From positions 1 to 64,000 of the forward strand of contig JACEFZ010004096.1 of the NCBI GenBank assembly GCA_014155875.1: a stretch of DNA of 64,000 nt, given 5' to 3'. The stretch comes from Cepaea nemoralis (lineage: Eukaryota > Mollusca > Gastropoda > Stylommatophora > Helicidae). This document shows positions 11,386 through 24,364 of the stretch, piece after piece (within the stretch, counting starts at the first letter, position 1; each line of letters opens with the position of its first letter). The position numbers and the translations under genes were made by a program. The notes below the pieces were generated by a model. It did no database searches. It was not told the DNA's origin and saw nothing but the letters and a program-made list of their open reading frames with translations.

Positions 11386-11790
11386 AGAAATGAATTAAGA
11401 CGTAACAAATTACGATGTCTGTGGTTTATTCTCTAGCATCTCGTGGCAGAACAGAATAACCGACACTGAAGTGAGCACAGAGACTGGCCTAATGACCATG
11501 CACATGCTTTCTAGCATAGAATGTGATCACCTGATCATGTTTACTGGATGTCAGTGGACGGACTCCAAAGGAAATTCCCTATGGGAAAACGGCAACAGAA
11601 AAACGTGGATGCCCAGTTCTATGAAATGTGCAACGTGAGACACGGAAGTGTTGGGCAGAGGCACCACAACCTTCTTGGAAAAGACTTCGATACTAATGAA
11701 GTTCATACAAAAGACAACATTGCAGATATAGACACATTTCAAGTTCTTCTTCTTTCGTTCGCCTGAAATATGTCTACAACGGTAATGTTG
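11386..11790. other. No gene seen
   Basis: Two overlapping short open frames on opposite strands (about 11,548-11,811) have no family signature and are not called genes. Confidence 0.35.
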
Positions 11791-11794
11791 TCTC

Positions 11795-13270
11795 TTATAT
11801 GAATCTAACATTTTTTTTTAGTTCACTCAGCGATCCATAGAGTTTATCTTCCACTGTTGTCTCTCTAGGCCAGAAGGTTCGCCTGGATTTGTTGTAGTTT
11901 GGGCAGTCCTGGAGTATGTGTTCTGCTGTCTGCGACGTCAAACCACATGTGCACATGGCTGAGTCACCACTCTTGAATTTTGTATACATGTGATTGCGTA
12001 ATCTATTGTATCCTGTTCTGAGGCGCAGAATAATGACCTCTTCTTCTTCTTCTTTGCGTTCATCCGGAGTGTTTTTTCAGATGTGATTGCGGTGTGTCTG
12101 TTATGCGCCCTTGGGCCGAAACCCGTAGGCTTTTTTTTTTTTTTTACCAGGTAGCATTCCTGGGTTAATGACCTGTTCTGGTCTGTCCATAACGTGGTAG
12201 TCGTCTTGAGTAGGGTTTGGTGGCCTTCTGACTCATTTGATCATTCTTTTCTTTTGGTGGTTTTCTGGGTACTCCACAGTGGGATGGTATCCACTGTATG
12301 GTGACCTTATGCTGACTGCTAAGTTCAGAAAGTAGTGTCCTTAGAACTGGCAATTTCCAAGACAGGAGTGCCTCTATTACTGATTTTGCATCTGTCAATA
12401 TCACCACAGGATGTGTACCATGGCTAGTATTTTGTAATTTCTCTGTTGCTATCTTGATTGCCTCAATTTCAGCATCTTAGTTATGGCAGTACTTTCCTGT
12501 TGGAACTCTGGCCGTGTCCCTAGTATTATTTGGGTATTCTATGTACACTCCCGCTCCTCCATTTCGAACAGCATTTTGTGCTGCCCCATCTGTGTAGACT
12601 CGGATCCAGAGATCCTGTGGGTATTCGTCGTCAAGGAAGCTGAGAGTGGCTGTTCTGCGCTGTACACTGTTCTGTTCGTCCTTGTCAAATATTCCTCTCA
12701 CTTTTGTCTGGATTTGTAGCGATAGTCTATGTTCATCTTTCCATGGGGTTCACTCTGGAATAATTGTCAGGGGGATAACAACTGTGGGAAGATTGGTGGT
12801 TTCTCTGCAAAGGCGTTTGGCCTGGTGGATAAAACTATTTCTTTTCAACCGCCCCATAGCTAAGTTTTCAAATCGGTTCTTCATAGGGTGGCCTGGCAAG
12901 CTGAGGAACTTTTCTGCTTGTGTTAGCGTTTTTGTATCTCTGTGTTCTCTCAGTGCTTACGTCCTCCCCATTTTCTCCATTGCTACTATAGGGGTTGATC
13001 TCATCCCTCCTGTGGTGACTCTAAGAGCTTGATTCTGCACTTTGTCCAGCTCTCGTAGTGTGTTTTTTTAAAAATGGTGAACACCACGCAGTTGACCCGT
13101 ATTCCAGGTGTGGTCGTATGCTCTGTTAATAAACTTTGCTAAGTATTTTCCCACTGGCTCCCCATGTGGTTCCACTTAGCTTTCTCAGGATGGCCATTTT
13201 CCTTCTGGCTTTTGCTACTGCTTTTTTTGTGTTTTCTCCATGTCAGCCTGTCGTCGAATGTTACACCAAG
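11795..13270 (-). mobile_element. LINE relic with RNase H domain, interrupted by a retroposon
   Basis: The minus strand reads, from high to low coordinates: a reverse transcriptase tail ('KVQNQALRVTTGGMRS' near 13,020), a linker, the RNase H start 'WIRVYTDGAAQNAVRNGGAG' (near 12,590), 'VILTDAKSVIEALL' and 'VTIQWIPSHCG' (near 12,290). It ends in a zinc-knuckle-like 'CTCGLTSQTAEHILQDCP' segment (near 11,910). This order is that of Jockey/I-like LINEs that carry RNase H. Stops and frameshifts make it inactive. A GAA-type retroposon sits inside at 12,040-12,165. Confidence 0.75.
12040..12165 (-). mobile_element. GAA-tailed retroposon (126 bp) with 9-bp target-site duplication
   Basis: Flanked by TAATGACCT at 12,031-12,039 and 12,166-12,174. 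The sequence equals the reverse complement of the 3' end of the long composite repeat (compare 1,310-1,443: 'GGCCTACGGGTTTCGGCCC', 'GGTAGCATTCC' in reverse). It therefore directly shows that the long repeat mobilises as 5'-truncated copies. Confidence 0.8.
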
Positions 13271-13354
13271 GTATTCATAATTCATACAGTGTAAGGAATC
13301 ATCTTGAACTCTTGAAGGGAGACATCAACATGCAGAGGGGAACAGAAACTGCCG

Positions 13355-14565
13355 AAAGGAACACTGGGCTGTGAGACTGGAGGTCTCCTATGAAAGGAAC
13401 ACTGGGTTGTGTGGCTGAAGATCTCCTATGAAAGGAACACTGGGCCGTGTGGCTGGAGGTCTCATATGATAGGCAAACTGGGCTGTGTTGCTGAAGGTCT
13501 CCTATGAAAGGCAAACTGGGCCGTGTGACTGGAGGTCTATAAAAGGAACACTGGGCCGTGTGACTGGAGGTCTCCTATAAAAGGAACACTGGGCTGTGTG
13601 ACTGGAGGTCTCCTATAAAAGGAACACTGGGCTGTGTGACTGGAGGTCTCCTATAAAAGGAACACTGGGCTGTGTGACTGGAGGTCTCCTATAAAAGGAA
13701 CACTGGGCTGTGTGACTGGAGGTCTCCTATAAAAGGAACACTGGGCTGTGTGACTGGAGGTCTCCTATAAAAGGAACACTGGGCTGTGTGGCTGGAGGTC
13801 TCCTTTAAAAAGGAACACTGGGCCGTGTGGCTGGGGGTCTCCTATAAAAGGAACACTGGGCTGTGTGACTGGAGGTCTCCTATAAAAGGAACACTGGGCT
13901 GTGTGACTGGAGGTCTCCTATAAAAGGAACACTGGGCTGTGTGGCTGGAGGTCTCATATGATAGGCAAACTGGGCTGTGTTGCTGAAGGTCTCCTATGAA
14001 AGGCAAACTGGGCCGTGTGACTGGAGGTCTATAAAAGGAACACTGGGCCGTGTGACTGGAGGTCTCCTATAAAAGGAACACTGAGCTGTGTGACTGGGGG
14101 TCTCCTATAAAAGGAACACTGGGCTGTGTGACTGGAGGTCTCCTATAAAAGGAACACTGGGCTGTGTGACTGGAGGTCTCCTATAAAAGGAACACTGGGC
14201 TGTGTGACTGGAGGTCTCCTATAAAAGGAACACTGGGCTGTGTGACTGGAGGTCTCCTATAAAAGGAACACTGGGCTGTGTGACTGGAGGTCTCCTATAA
14301 AAGGAACACTGGGCTGTGTGGCTGGAGGTCTCCTTTAAAAAGAAACACTGGGCCGTGTGGCTGGGGGTCTCCTATAAAAGGAACACTGGGCTGTGTGACT
14401 AGAGGTCTCCTATAAAAGGAACACTGGGCTGTGTGACTGGAGGTCTCCTATAAAAGGAACACTGGGCTGTGTGGCTGGAGGTCTCCTTTAAAAAGGAACA
14501 CTGGGCTGTGTGGCTGGAGGTCTCCTATAAAAGGAACACAGGGCCGTGTGGCTGGAGGTCTCCAG
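13355..14565. repeat. Tandem array, 38-bp unit, about 32 copies
   Basis: The unit contains 'AAAAGGAACACTGGGCTGTG' and 'TGACTGGAGGTCTCCTAT'. Distinct variants (a 'CTCATATGATAGGCAAAC' unit followed by a short unit lacking 'CTCC') appear at about 13,461 and again at about 13,953, a spacing of roughly 491 bp (13 units). This shows a higher-order duplication. Non-coding. Confidence 0.9.
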
Positions 14566-14569
14566 CTTA

Positions 14570-14965
14570 AAGGGCGCATCAACCCATATTCATATATGAC
14601 TGAAAGAGGCTTTTGTGATTTCAAGTGAAATGAAACAGTTGAGTGAAGCTGCTTGCTCCAATGTACGAGACAGAATCGGGAATAATGACAATAGACATAT
14701 CATAGGTAGTGCCCCCTGCATTGAGTTTATGGTAGTAGGTCAAGGACTCTTGTACATGCCCACAGGTGCCTGGGCACATGGTGTTAGACCCATGTTGTAT
14801 AGACCCTCGGCACCCGGTGGCTGATGTGGTCGGTATCAGGCCGGCATCTCTACTTACCTAAGACATTTCCTGGCAGCCATTTTAGACTGGGTTGACCTTG
14901 GAGCTTAGATCATTGTTAAAAATGAGCCCCAATGCAGATTCAAACCCATATACACTGGCCCGGAG
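14570..14965. other. Unassigned stretch, possibly SINE-derived
   Basis: No gene. The end near 14,930-14,960 ('GATTCAAACCCATATACACT') looks like a reversed B-box of a tRNA-like SINE, but no second copy was found. Confidence 0.3.
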
Positions 14966-14966
14966 G

Positions 14967-17215
14967 GTGAGCAACTAACCACCATCCAGTCCTACAGCAG
15001 GGATCTGCTGTGGGTGTGTGAAGCACTGGGTTGAGAGGTGAGCAACTAGCCAACATCCAGTCCTACAGCAGGGATCTGCTGTGGGTGTGTGAAGCACTGG
15101 GTTGAGAGGTGAGCAACTAGCCAACATCCAGTACTACAGCAGGGATCTGCTGTGGGTGTGTGAAGCACTGGGTTGAAAGGTGAGCAACTAGCCAACATCC
15201 AGTCCTACAGCAGGGATCTGCTGTGGGTGTGTGAAGCACTGGGTTGAGAGGTGAGCAACTAGCCAACATCCAGTCCTACAGCAGGGATCTGCTGTGGGTG
15301 TGTGAAGCACTGGGTTGAGAGGTGAGCAACTAGCCAACATCCAGTCCTACAGCAGGGATCTGCTGTGGGTGTGTGAAGTACTGGGTTGAGAGGTGAGCAA
15401 CTAGCAAACATCCAGTACTACAGCAGGGATCTGCTGTGGGTGTGTGAAGCACTGGGTTGAGAGGTGAGCAACTAACCACCATCCAGTCCTACAGCAGGGA
15501 TCTGCTGTGGGTGTGTGAAGCACTGGGTTGAGAGGTGAGCAACTAACCACCATCCAGTCCTACAGCAGGGATCTGCTGTGGGCGTGTGAAGCACTGGGTT
15601 GAGAGGTGAGCAACTAGCAAACATCCAGTCCTACAGCAGGGATCTGCTGTGGGTGTGTGAAGCACTGGGTTGAGAGGTGAGCAACTAACCACCATCCAGT
15701 CCTACAGCAGGGATCTGCTGTGGGCGTGTGAAGCACTGGGTTGAGAGGTGAGCAACTAGCCAACATCCAGTCCTACAGCAGGGATCTGCTGTGGGTGTGT
15801 GAAGCACTGGGTTGAGAGGTGAGCAACTAACCACCATCCAGTCCTACAGCAGGGATCTGCTGTGGGCGTGTGAAGCACTGGGTTGAGAGGTGAGCAACTA
15901 GCAAACATCCAGTACTACAGCAGGGATCTGCTGTGGGCGTGTGAAGCACTGGGTTGAGAGGTGAGCAACTAGCCAACATCCAGTCCTACAGCAGGGATCT
16001 GCTGTGGGTGTGTGAAGCACTGGGTTGAGAGGTGAGCAACTAACCACCATCCAGTCCTACAGCAGGGATCTGCTGTGGGCGTGTGGAAGCACTGGGTTGA
16101 GAGGTGAGCAACTAGCAAACATCCAGTACTACAGCAGGGATCTGCTGTGGGCCGTGTGAAGCACTGGGTTGAGAGGTGAGCAACTAGCCAACATCCAGTC
16201 CTACAGCAGGGATCTGCTGTGGGCGGTGTGAAGCACTGGTTGAGAGGGTGAGCAACTAGCAAACATCCAGTACTAACAGCAGGGATCTGCTGTGGGCGTG
16301 TGAAGCACTGGGTTGAGAGGTGAGCAACTAGCCAACATCCAGTCCTACAGCAGGGATCTGCTGTGGGTGTGTGAAGCACTGGGTTGAGAGGTGAGCAAAC
16401 TAACCACATCCAGTCCTACAGCAGGGATCTGCTGTGGGCGTGTGAAGCACTGGGTTGAGAGGTGAGCAACTAACCACCATCCGAGTCCTACAGCAGGGAT
16501 CTGCTGTGGCGTGTGAAGCCTGGGTTGAGAGGTGAGCAACTAGCCAACATCCAGTCCTACAGCAGGGATCTGCTGTGGGTGTGTGAAGCACTGGGTTGAG
16601 AAGGTGAGCAACTAACCACCATCCGATCCTACAGCAGGGATCTGCTGTGGGCGTGTGAAGCACTGGGTTGAGAGGTGAGCAACTAGCAAACATCCAGTAC
16701 TACAGCAGGGATCTGCTGTGGGCGTGTGAAGCACTGGGTTGAGAGGTGAGCAACTAGCCAACATCCAGTACTACAGCAGGGATCTGCTGTGGGCGTGTGA
16801 AGCACTGGGTTGAGAGGTGAGCAACTAGCCAACATCCAGTACTACAGCAGGGATCTGCTGTGGGTGTGTGAAGCACTGGGTTGAGAGGTGAGCAACTAGC
16901 CAACATCCAGTCCTACAGCAGGGATCTGCTGTGGGCGTGTGAAGCACTGGGTTGAGAGGTGAGCAACTAACCAACATCCAGTCCTACAGCAGGGATCTGC
17001 TGTGGGTGTGTGAAGCACTGGGTTGAGAGGTGAGCAACTAGCCAACATCCAGTACTACAGCAGGGATCTGCTGTGGGTGTGTGAAGCACTGGGTTGAGAG
17101 GTGAGCAACTAGCCAACATCCAGTACTACAGCAGGGATCTGCTGTGGGTGTGTGAAGCACTGGGTTGAAAGGTGAGCAACTAGCTAACATCCAGTACTAC
17201 AGCAGGATTTTGGTA
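14967..17215. repeat. Tandem array, 71-bp unit, about 31 copies
   Basis: The unit includes 'GGTGAGCAACTAGCCAACAT', 'CCAGTCCTACAGCAGGGATC' and 'GAAGCACTGGGTTGAGA'. Within each unit CAGCAG-GGAT-CTGCTG forms a short inverted repeat. Three variants (TAACCACC, TAGCCAAC, TAGCAAAC) are interspersed in a partly regular order. Single-base insertions and losses cluster between about 16,080 and 16,640. The overlapping minus-strand open frames are by-products. Confidence 0.9.
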
Positions 17216-17471
17216 TGGGCTTTTGAAGCATTAGGACCATCATATTTGTGTAGGCCTGAGTGTGCGGCGGAATAGGTGGACAGTCTTTTCCTCTCGTAGT
17301 GAATATGAGAACTGGCATGAAACCCTAACCAACTGTGCTTATGCTATTCTCAGCCTAACGTCTGAGCCATTACATCAATTTACTGGATTTACAAATAGAC
17401 AACAGATCAAGTAGTTCAGACATGAGAATGAAGTGCCGCCAGCCACCGCTCTACGACTATAGTTCAAGAGG

Positions 17472-20400
17472 GGCCAGCATTAGTGCTAGAGCAAGACAAG
17501 AGTGGCCAGCATTAGTGCTAGAGCAAGACAAGAGGGGCCAGCATTAGTGCTAGAGCAAGACAAGAGGGGCCAGCATTAGTGCTAGAGCAAGACAAGAGTG
17601 GCCAGCATTAGTGCTAGAGCAAGACAAGAGTGGCCAGCATTAGTGCTAGAGCAAGACAAGAGGGGCCAGCATTAGTGCTAGAGCAAGACAAGAGGGGCCA
17701 GCATTAGTGCTAGAGCAAGACAAGAGTGGCCAGCATTAGTGCTAGAGCAAGACAAGAGTGGCCAGCATTAGTGCTAGAGCAAGACAAGAGTGGCCAGCAT
17801 TAGTGCTAGAGCAAGACAGAGGGCCAGCATTAGTGCTAGAGCAAGACAAGAGTGGCCAGCATTAGTGCTAGAGCAAGACAAGAGGGGCCAGCATTAGTGC
17901 TAGAGGCAAGACAAGAGGGGCCAGCATTAGTGCTAGAGCAAGACAAGAGGGCCAGCAATTAGTGCTAGAGCAAGACAAGAGTGGCCAGCAGTTAGTGCTA
18001 GAGCAAGACAAGAGTGGCCAGCATTAGTGCTAGAGCAAGACAAGAGTGGCCAGCATTAGTGCTAGAGCAAGACAAGAGTGGCCAGCATTAGTGCTAGAGC
18101 AAGATCAAGAGTGGCCAGCATTAGTGCTAGAGCAAGATCAAGAGTGGCCAGCATTAGTGCTAGAGCAAGACAAGAGTGGCCAGCATTAGTGCTAGAGCAA
18201 GACAAGAGTGGCCAGCATTAGTGCTAGAGCAAGACAAGAGTGGCCAGCATTAGTGCTAGAGCAAGACAAGAGTGGCCAGCATTAGTGCTAGAGCAAGACA
18301 AGAGGTGGCCAGCATTAGTGCTAGAGCAAGACAAGAGTGGCCAGCATTAGTGCTAGAGCAAGACAAGAGTGGGCCAGCAGTAGTGCTAGAGCAAGACAAG
18401 AGGGGCCAGCATTAGTGCTAGAGCAAGACAAGAGGGGCCAGCATTAGTGCTAGAGCAAGACAAGAGTGGCCAGCATTAGTGCTAGAGCAAGACAAGAGTG
18501 GCCAGCATTAGTGCTAGAGCAAGACAAGAGGGGCCAGCATTAGTGCTAGAGCAAGACAAGAGTGGCCAGCATTAGTGCTAGAGCAAGACAAGAGGGGCCA
18601 GCATTAGTGCTAGAGCAAGACAAGAGGGGCCAGCATTAGTGCTAGAGCAAGACTAGAGGGGCACAGCATTAGTGCTAGAGCAAGACAAGAGTGGGCCAGC
18701 ATTAGTGCTAGAGCAAGACAAGAGTGGCCAGCATTAGTGCTAGAGCAAGACAAGAGTGGCCAGCATTAGTGCTAGAGCAAGACAAGAGTGGCCAGCATTA
18801 GTGCTAGAGCAAGATCAAGAGTGGCCAGCATTAGTGCTAGAGCAAGATCAAGAGTGGCCAGCATTAGTGCTAGAGCAAGACAAGAGTGGCCAGCATTAGT
18901 GCTAGAGCACAGACAAGAGTGGCCAGCAATTAGAGTGCTAGAGCAAGAACAAGAGTGGCCAGCATTAGTGCTAGAGCAAGACAAGAGGTGCCAGCATTAG
19001 TGCTAGAGCAAGACAAGAGTGGCCAGCATTAGTGCTTAGAGCAAGACAAGAGGGGCCAGCATTAGTGCTAGAGCAAGACAAGAGTGGCCAGCATTAGTGG
19101 GCTAGAGCAAGACAAGAGGGGCCAGCATTAGTGCTAGAGCAAGACAAGAGTGGCCAGCATTAGTGATAGAGCAAGACAAGAGGGGCCAGCATTAGTGCTA
19201 GAGCAAGACAAGAGGGGCCAGCATTAGTGCTAGAGCAAGACAAGAGGGCCAGCATTAGTGCTAGAGCAAGACAAGAGTGGCCAGCATTAGTGCTAGAGCA
19301 AGACAAGAGTGGCCAGCATTAGTGCTAGAGCAAGACAGAGGGGCCAGCACATTAGTGCTAGAGCAGACAAGAGGTGGCCAGCATTAGTGCTAGAGCAAGA
19401 CAAGAGGGGCCAGCATTAGTGCTAGAGCAAGACAAGAGGGGCCGCATTAGTGCTAGAGCAAGAGACAAGAGGGGCCAGCATTAGTGCTAGAGGCAAGACA
19501 AGAGTGGCCAGCATTAGTGCTAGAGCAAGACAAGAGTGGCCAGCATTAGTGCTAGAGCCAAGACAAGAGGTGGCCAGCATTAGTGATAGAGCAAGACAAG
19601 AGTGCCAGCAATTAGTGCTAGAGCAGATCAAGAGTGGCCAGCATTAGTGCTAGAGCAAGATCAAGAGTGGCCAGCATTAGTGCTAGAGCAAGACAAGAGT
19701 GGCCAGCATTAGTGCGAGAGCAGACAAGAGTGGACAGCATTAGTGCTAGAGCAAGACAAGAGTGGCCAGCATTAGTGCTAGAGCAAGACAAGAGTGGCCA
19801 GCATTAGTGCTAGAGCAGACAAGAGTGGCCAGCATTAGTGCTAGAGCAAGACAAGAGGGGGCCAGCATTAGTGCTAGAGCAAGACAAGAGTGGCCAGCAT
19901 TAGTGCTAGAGCAAGACACAGAGTGGCCAGCATTAGTGCTAGAAGCAAGGACAAGAGGGGCCAGCATTAGTTGCTAGAGCAAGATCAAGAGGGGCCAGCA
20001 TTAGTGCTAGAGCAAGACAAGAGTGGCCAGCATTAGTGCTAGAGCAAGACAAGAGTGGCCAGCATTAGTGCTAGAGCAAGACAAGAGTGGCCAGCATTAG
20101 GTGCTAGAGCAAGACAAGAGTGGCCAGCATTAGTGCTAGAGCAAGACAAGAGGGGCCAGCTATAGTGCTAGAGCAAGACAAGAGGGGCCAGCTATAGTGC
20201 TAGAGCAAGACAAGAGGGGCCAGCATTAGTGCTAGAGCAAGACAAGAGTGGCCAGCATTAGTGCTAGAGCAAGACAAGAGTGGCCAGCATTAGGTGCTAG
20301 AGCAAGACAAGAGTGGCCAGCATTAGTGCTAGAGCAAGACAAGAGTGGCCAGCATTAGTGCTAGAGCAAGACAAGAGGTGGCCAGCATTAGTGCTAGAGC

Positions 20401-21535
20401 AAGACAAGAGTGGCCAGCAATTAGTGCTAGAGCAAGACAAGTGGGCCCAGCATTAGTGCGGTAGAGCAAGACAAGAGGTGGCGCAGCATTAGTGCTAGAG
20501 CAAGACAAGAGTGGCCAAGCATTAGTGCTAGAGCAAGACAAGAGTGGCCAGCATTAGTGCTAGAGCAAGACAAGAGGGGCCAGCATTAGTGCTAGAGCAA
20601 GACAAGAGGGGCCAGCATTAGTGCTAGAGCAAGACAAGAGTGGCCAAGCATTAGTGCTAGAGCAGACAAGAGTGGCCAGCATTAGTGCTAGAGCAAGACA
20701 AGAGTGGGCCAGCATTAGTGCTAGAGCAAGACAAGAGGGGCCAGCATTAGTGCTAGAGCAAGACAAGAGTGGCCAGCATTAGTGCTTAGAGCAAGACAAG
20801 AGGGCCAGCATTAGTGCTAGAGCAAGACAAGAGGGGCACATTAGTGCTAAGCAAGACAGAGTGGCCAGCATTAGTGCTAGAGCAAGACAAGAGTGGCCAG
20901 CATTAGTGCTAGAGCAAGACAAGAGTGGCCAGCATTAGTGCTAGAGCAAGACAAGAGGTGGCCAGCATTAGTGCTAGAGCAGGACAAGAGTGGCCAGCAT
21001 TAGTGCTAGAGCAAGACAGAGTGGCCAGCATTAGTGCTAGAGCAAGACAAGAGTGGCCAGCATTAGTGCTAGAGCAAGACAGAGTGGCCAGCATTAGTGC
21101 TAGAGCAAGACAAGAGTGGCCAGCATTAGTGCTAGAGCAAGACAAGAGTGGCCAGCATTAGGTGCTAGAGCAAGACAAGAGTGGCCAGCATTAGTGCTAG
21201 AGCAAGACAAAGGTGCCAGCATTAGTGCCTAGAGCAAGACAAGAGTGGCCAGCATGAGTGCTAGAGCAAGACAAAAGGGGGCCAGCATTAGTGCTAGAGC
21301 AAGACAAGAGTGGCCAGCATTAGTGCTAGAGCAAGACAAGAGTGGCCAGCATTAGTGCTAGAGCAAGACAAGAGTGGCCAGCATTAGTGCTAGAGCAAGA
21401 CAAGAGTGGCCAGCATTAGTGCTAGAGCAAGACAAGAGTGGCCAGCATTAGTGCTAGAGCAAGACAAGAGGGGCCAGCATTAGTGCTAGAGCAAGACAAG
21501 AGTGGCCAGCATTAGTGCTAGAGCAAGATCAAGAA
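17472..21535. repeat. Tandem array, 32-bp unit, about 125 copies
   Basis: The unit is built on 'GCCAGCATTAGTGCTAGAGC' plus 'AAGACAAGAGTG' (or GGGG). It contains the 12-bp palindrome-like TTAGTGCTAGA core. The first and last few hundred bases are regular, while the middle (about 17,810-21,290) is full of one-base insertions and losses, as expected from uncorrected long reads across a collapsed or uncertain array. Confidence 0.9.
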
Positions 21536-21603
21536 TCAGATGGATAGAATCTATCACAGGGTGTACTAGACAAACACAAACTCAGTGCAGTCCAGGCAAC
21601 ACA

Positions 21604-23796
21604 GTGGTTGGAATATAACACACCTCAACTCTGGCAACACAGTGGTTGGAATATAACACACCTCAACTCTGGCAACACAGTGGTTGGAATATAACACACC
21701 TCAACTCTGGCAACACAGTGGGTGGAATATAACACACCTCAACTCTGGCAACACAGTGGTTGGAATATAACACACCTCAACTCTGGCAACACAGTGGTTG
21801 GAATATAACACACCTCAACTCTGGCAACACAGTGGTTGGAATATAACACACCTCAACTCTGGCAACACAGTGGTTGGAATATAACACACCTCAACTCTGG
21901 CAACACAGTGGTTGGAATATAACACACCTCAACTCTGGCAACACAGTGGTTGGAATATAACACACCTCAACTCTGGCAACACAGTGGTTGGAATATAACA
22001 CACCTCAACTCTGGCAACACAGTGGTTGGAATATAACACACCTCAACTCTGGCAACACAGTGGTTGGAATATAACACACCTCAACTCTGGCAACACAGTG
22101 GGTGGAATATAACACACCTCAACTCTGGCAACACAGTGGGTGGAATATAACACACCTCAACTCTGGCAACACAGTGGGTGGAATATAACACACCTCAACT
22201 CTGGCAACACAGTGGGTGGAATATAACACACCTCAACTCTGGCAACACAGTGGTTGGAATATAACACACCTCAACTCTGGCAACACAGTGGTTGGAATAT
22301 AACACACCTCAACTCTGGCAACACAGTGGGTGGAATATAACACACCTCACTCTGGCAACACAGTGGTTGGAATATAACACACCTCAACTCTGGCAACACA
22401 GTGGTTGGAATATAACACACCTCAACTCTGGCAACACAGTGGTTGGAATATAACACACCTCAACTCTGGCAACACAGTGGTTGGAATATAACACACCTCA
22501 ACTCTGGCAACACAGTGGGTGGAATATAAACACACCTCAACTCTGGCAACACAGTGGTTGGAATATAACACACCTCAACTCTGGCAACACAGTGGTTGGA
22601 ATATAACACACCTCAACTCTGGCAACACAGTGGTTGGAATATAACACACCTCAACTCTGGCAACACAGTGGTTGGAATATAACACACCTCAACTCTGGCA
22701 ACACAGTGGTTGGAATATAACACACCTCAACTCTGGCAACACAGTGGTTGGAATATAACACACCTCAACTCTGGCAACACAGTGGTTGGAATATAACACA
22801 CCTCAACTCTGGCAACACAGTGGTTGGAATATAACACACCTCAACTCTGGCAACACAGTGGTTGGAATATAACACACCTCAACTCTGGCAACACAGTGGT
22901 TGGAATATAACACACCTCAACTCTGGCAACACAGTGGTTGGAATATAACACACCTCAACTCTGGCAACACAGTGGTTGGAATATAACACACCTCAACTCT
23001 GGCAACACAGTGGTTGGAATATAACACACCTCAACTCTGGCACACAGTGGTTGGAATATAACACACCTCAACTCTGGCAACACAGTGGTTGGAATATAAC
23101 ACACCTCAACTCTGGCAACACAGTGGTTGGAATATAACACACCTCAACTCTGGCAACACAGTGGGTGGAATATAACACCCTCAACTCTGGCAACACAGTG
23201 GTTGGAATATAACACACCTCAACTCTGGCAACACAGTGGTTGGAATATAACACACTCAACTCTGGCAACACAGTGGTTGGAATATAACACACCTCACTCT
23301 GGCAACACAGTGTTGGAATATAACACACCTCAACTCTGGCAACACAGTGGTTGGAATATAACACACCTCAACTCTGGCAACACAGTGGGTGGAATATAAC
23401 ACACCTCAACTCTGGCAACACAGTGGGTGGAATATAACACACCTCAACGCTGGCAACACAGTGGTTGGAATATAACACACCTCAACTCTGGCAACACAGT
23501 GGTTGGAATATAACACACCTCAACTCTGGCAACACAGTGGTTGGAATATAACACACCTCAACTCTGGCAACACAGTGGTTGGAATATAACACACCTCACC
23601 TCTGGCAACACAGTGGGTGGAATATAACACACCTCACCTCTGGCAACACAGTGGTTGGAATATAACACACCTCAACTCTGGCAACACAGTGGTTGGAATA
23701 TAACACACCTCACCTCTGGCAACACAGTGGTTGGAATATAACACACCTCACCTCTGGCAACACAGTGGTTGGAATATAACACCCCTCAACTCTGGT
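21604..23796. repeat. Tandem array, 38-bp unit, about 57 copies
   Basis: The unit contains 'GAATATAACACACCTCAACT' and 'CTGGCAACACAGTGGTTG' (or GGGTG). Same length as the array at 13,355 but unrelated sequence. The unit length is not a multiple of three, and open frames across it are chance products. Confidence 0.9.
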
Positions 23797-23926
23797 CTTA
23801 CATGTAGCAGCAACTGTCGATCAACTCTCACTGTCCTGATGAGGTATAGAGGCATAGATGATATAACTGATAGATGTGATAATTCATGCACATTCAACTG
23901 CCCCTTCTCCCTCCCTCTCTCACAGT

Positions 23927-23929
<3 letters not shown>

Positions 23930-24019
<90 letters not shown>
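23930..24019. repeat. (GA)n microsatellite
   Basis: About 45 dinucleotide repeats. Confidence 0.95.
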
Positions 24020-24021
<2 letters not shown>

Positions 24022-24094
24022 CATGCAAGTAATTGTGGAATGCATTCTATAGCTGGTGAACGTCACAACATTTTAAGATCTATGTATAACATAA

Positions 24095-24290
24095 ACTGGT
24101 CTCCATGGTGGAGTAGTTACGGATGCGATTTGTAATCCCGTATACCCGGGTTCAAAACACGGGTGCTGGTCTTTTCAAAAAAGGTATAGATGCCGGTTGT
24201 TCAGAAAGCAATAGCAAACTACTGATTGTAAAACGAACAGCCAAAATGCTGGGGTTGGCTCCTACGTCCTGTGAAAGACATGCAACTAAA
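24095..24290 (+). repeat. tRNA-like SINE, family A
   Basis: 'CTCCATGGTGGAGTAGTTACG' and 'GGGTTCAAAAC' give A- and B-box-like positions. The 3' signature is 'AAAATGCTGGGGTTGGCTCC'. Confidence 0.65.
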
Positions 24291-24364
24291 ATAACATAAA
24301 CAATGGTTATATCAAAGAAAAAGATGACATGTAAATGTGAGATAACATTAGAATTATACTGTTT

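Noticed and set aside
13355..23796. CRISPR-like array
   Set aside because: The repeats lack unique spacers and are contiguous satellites in a eukaryotic genome. No cas genes.
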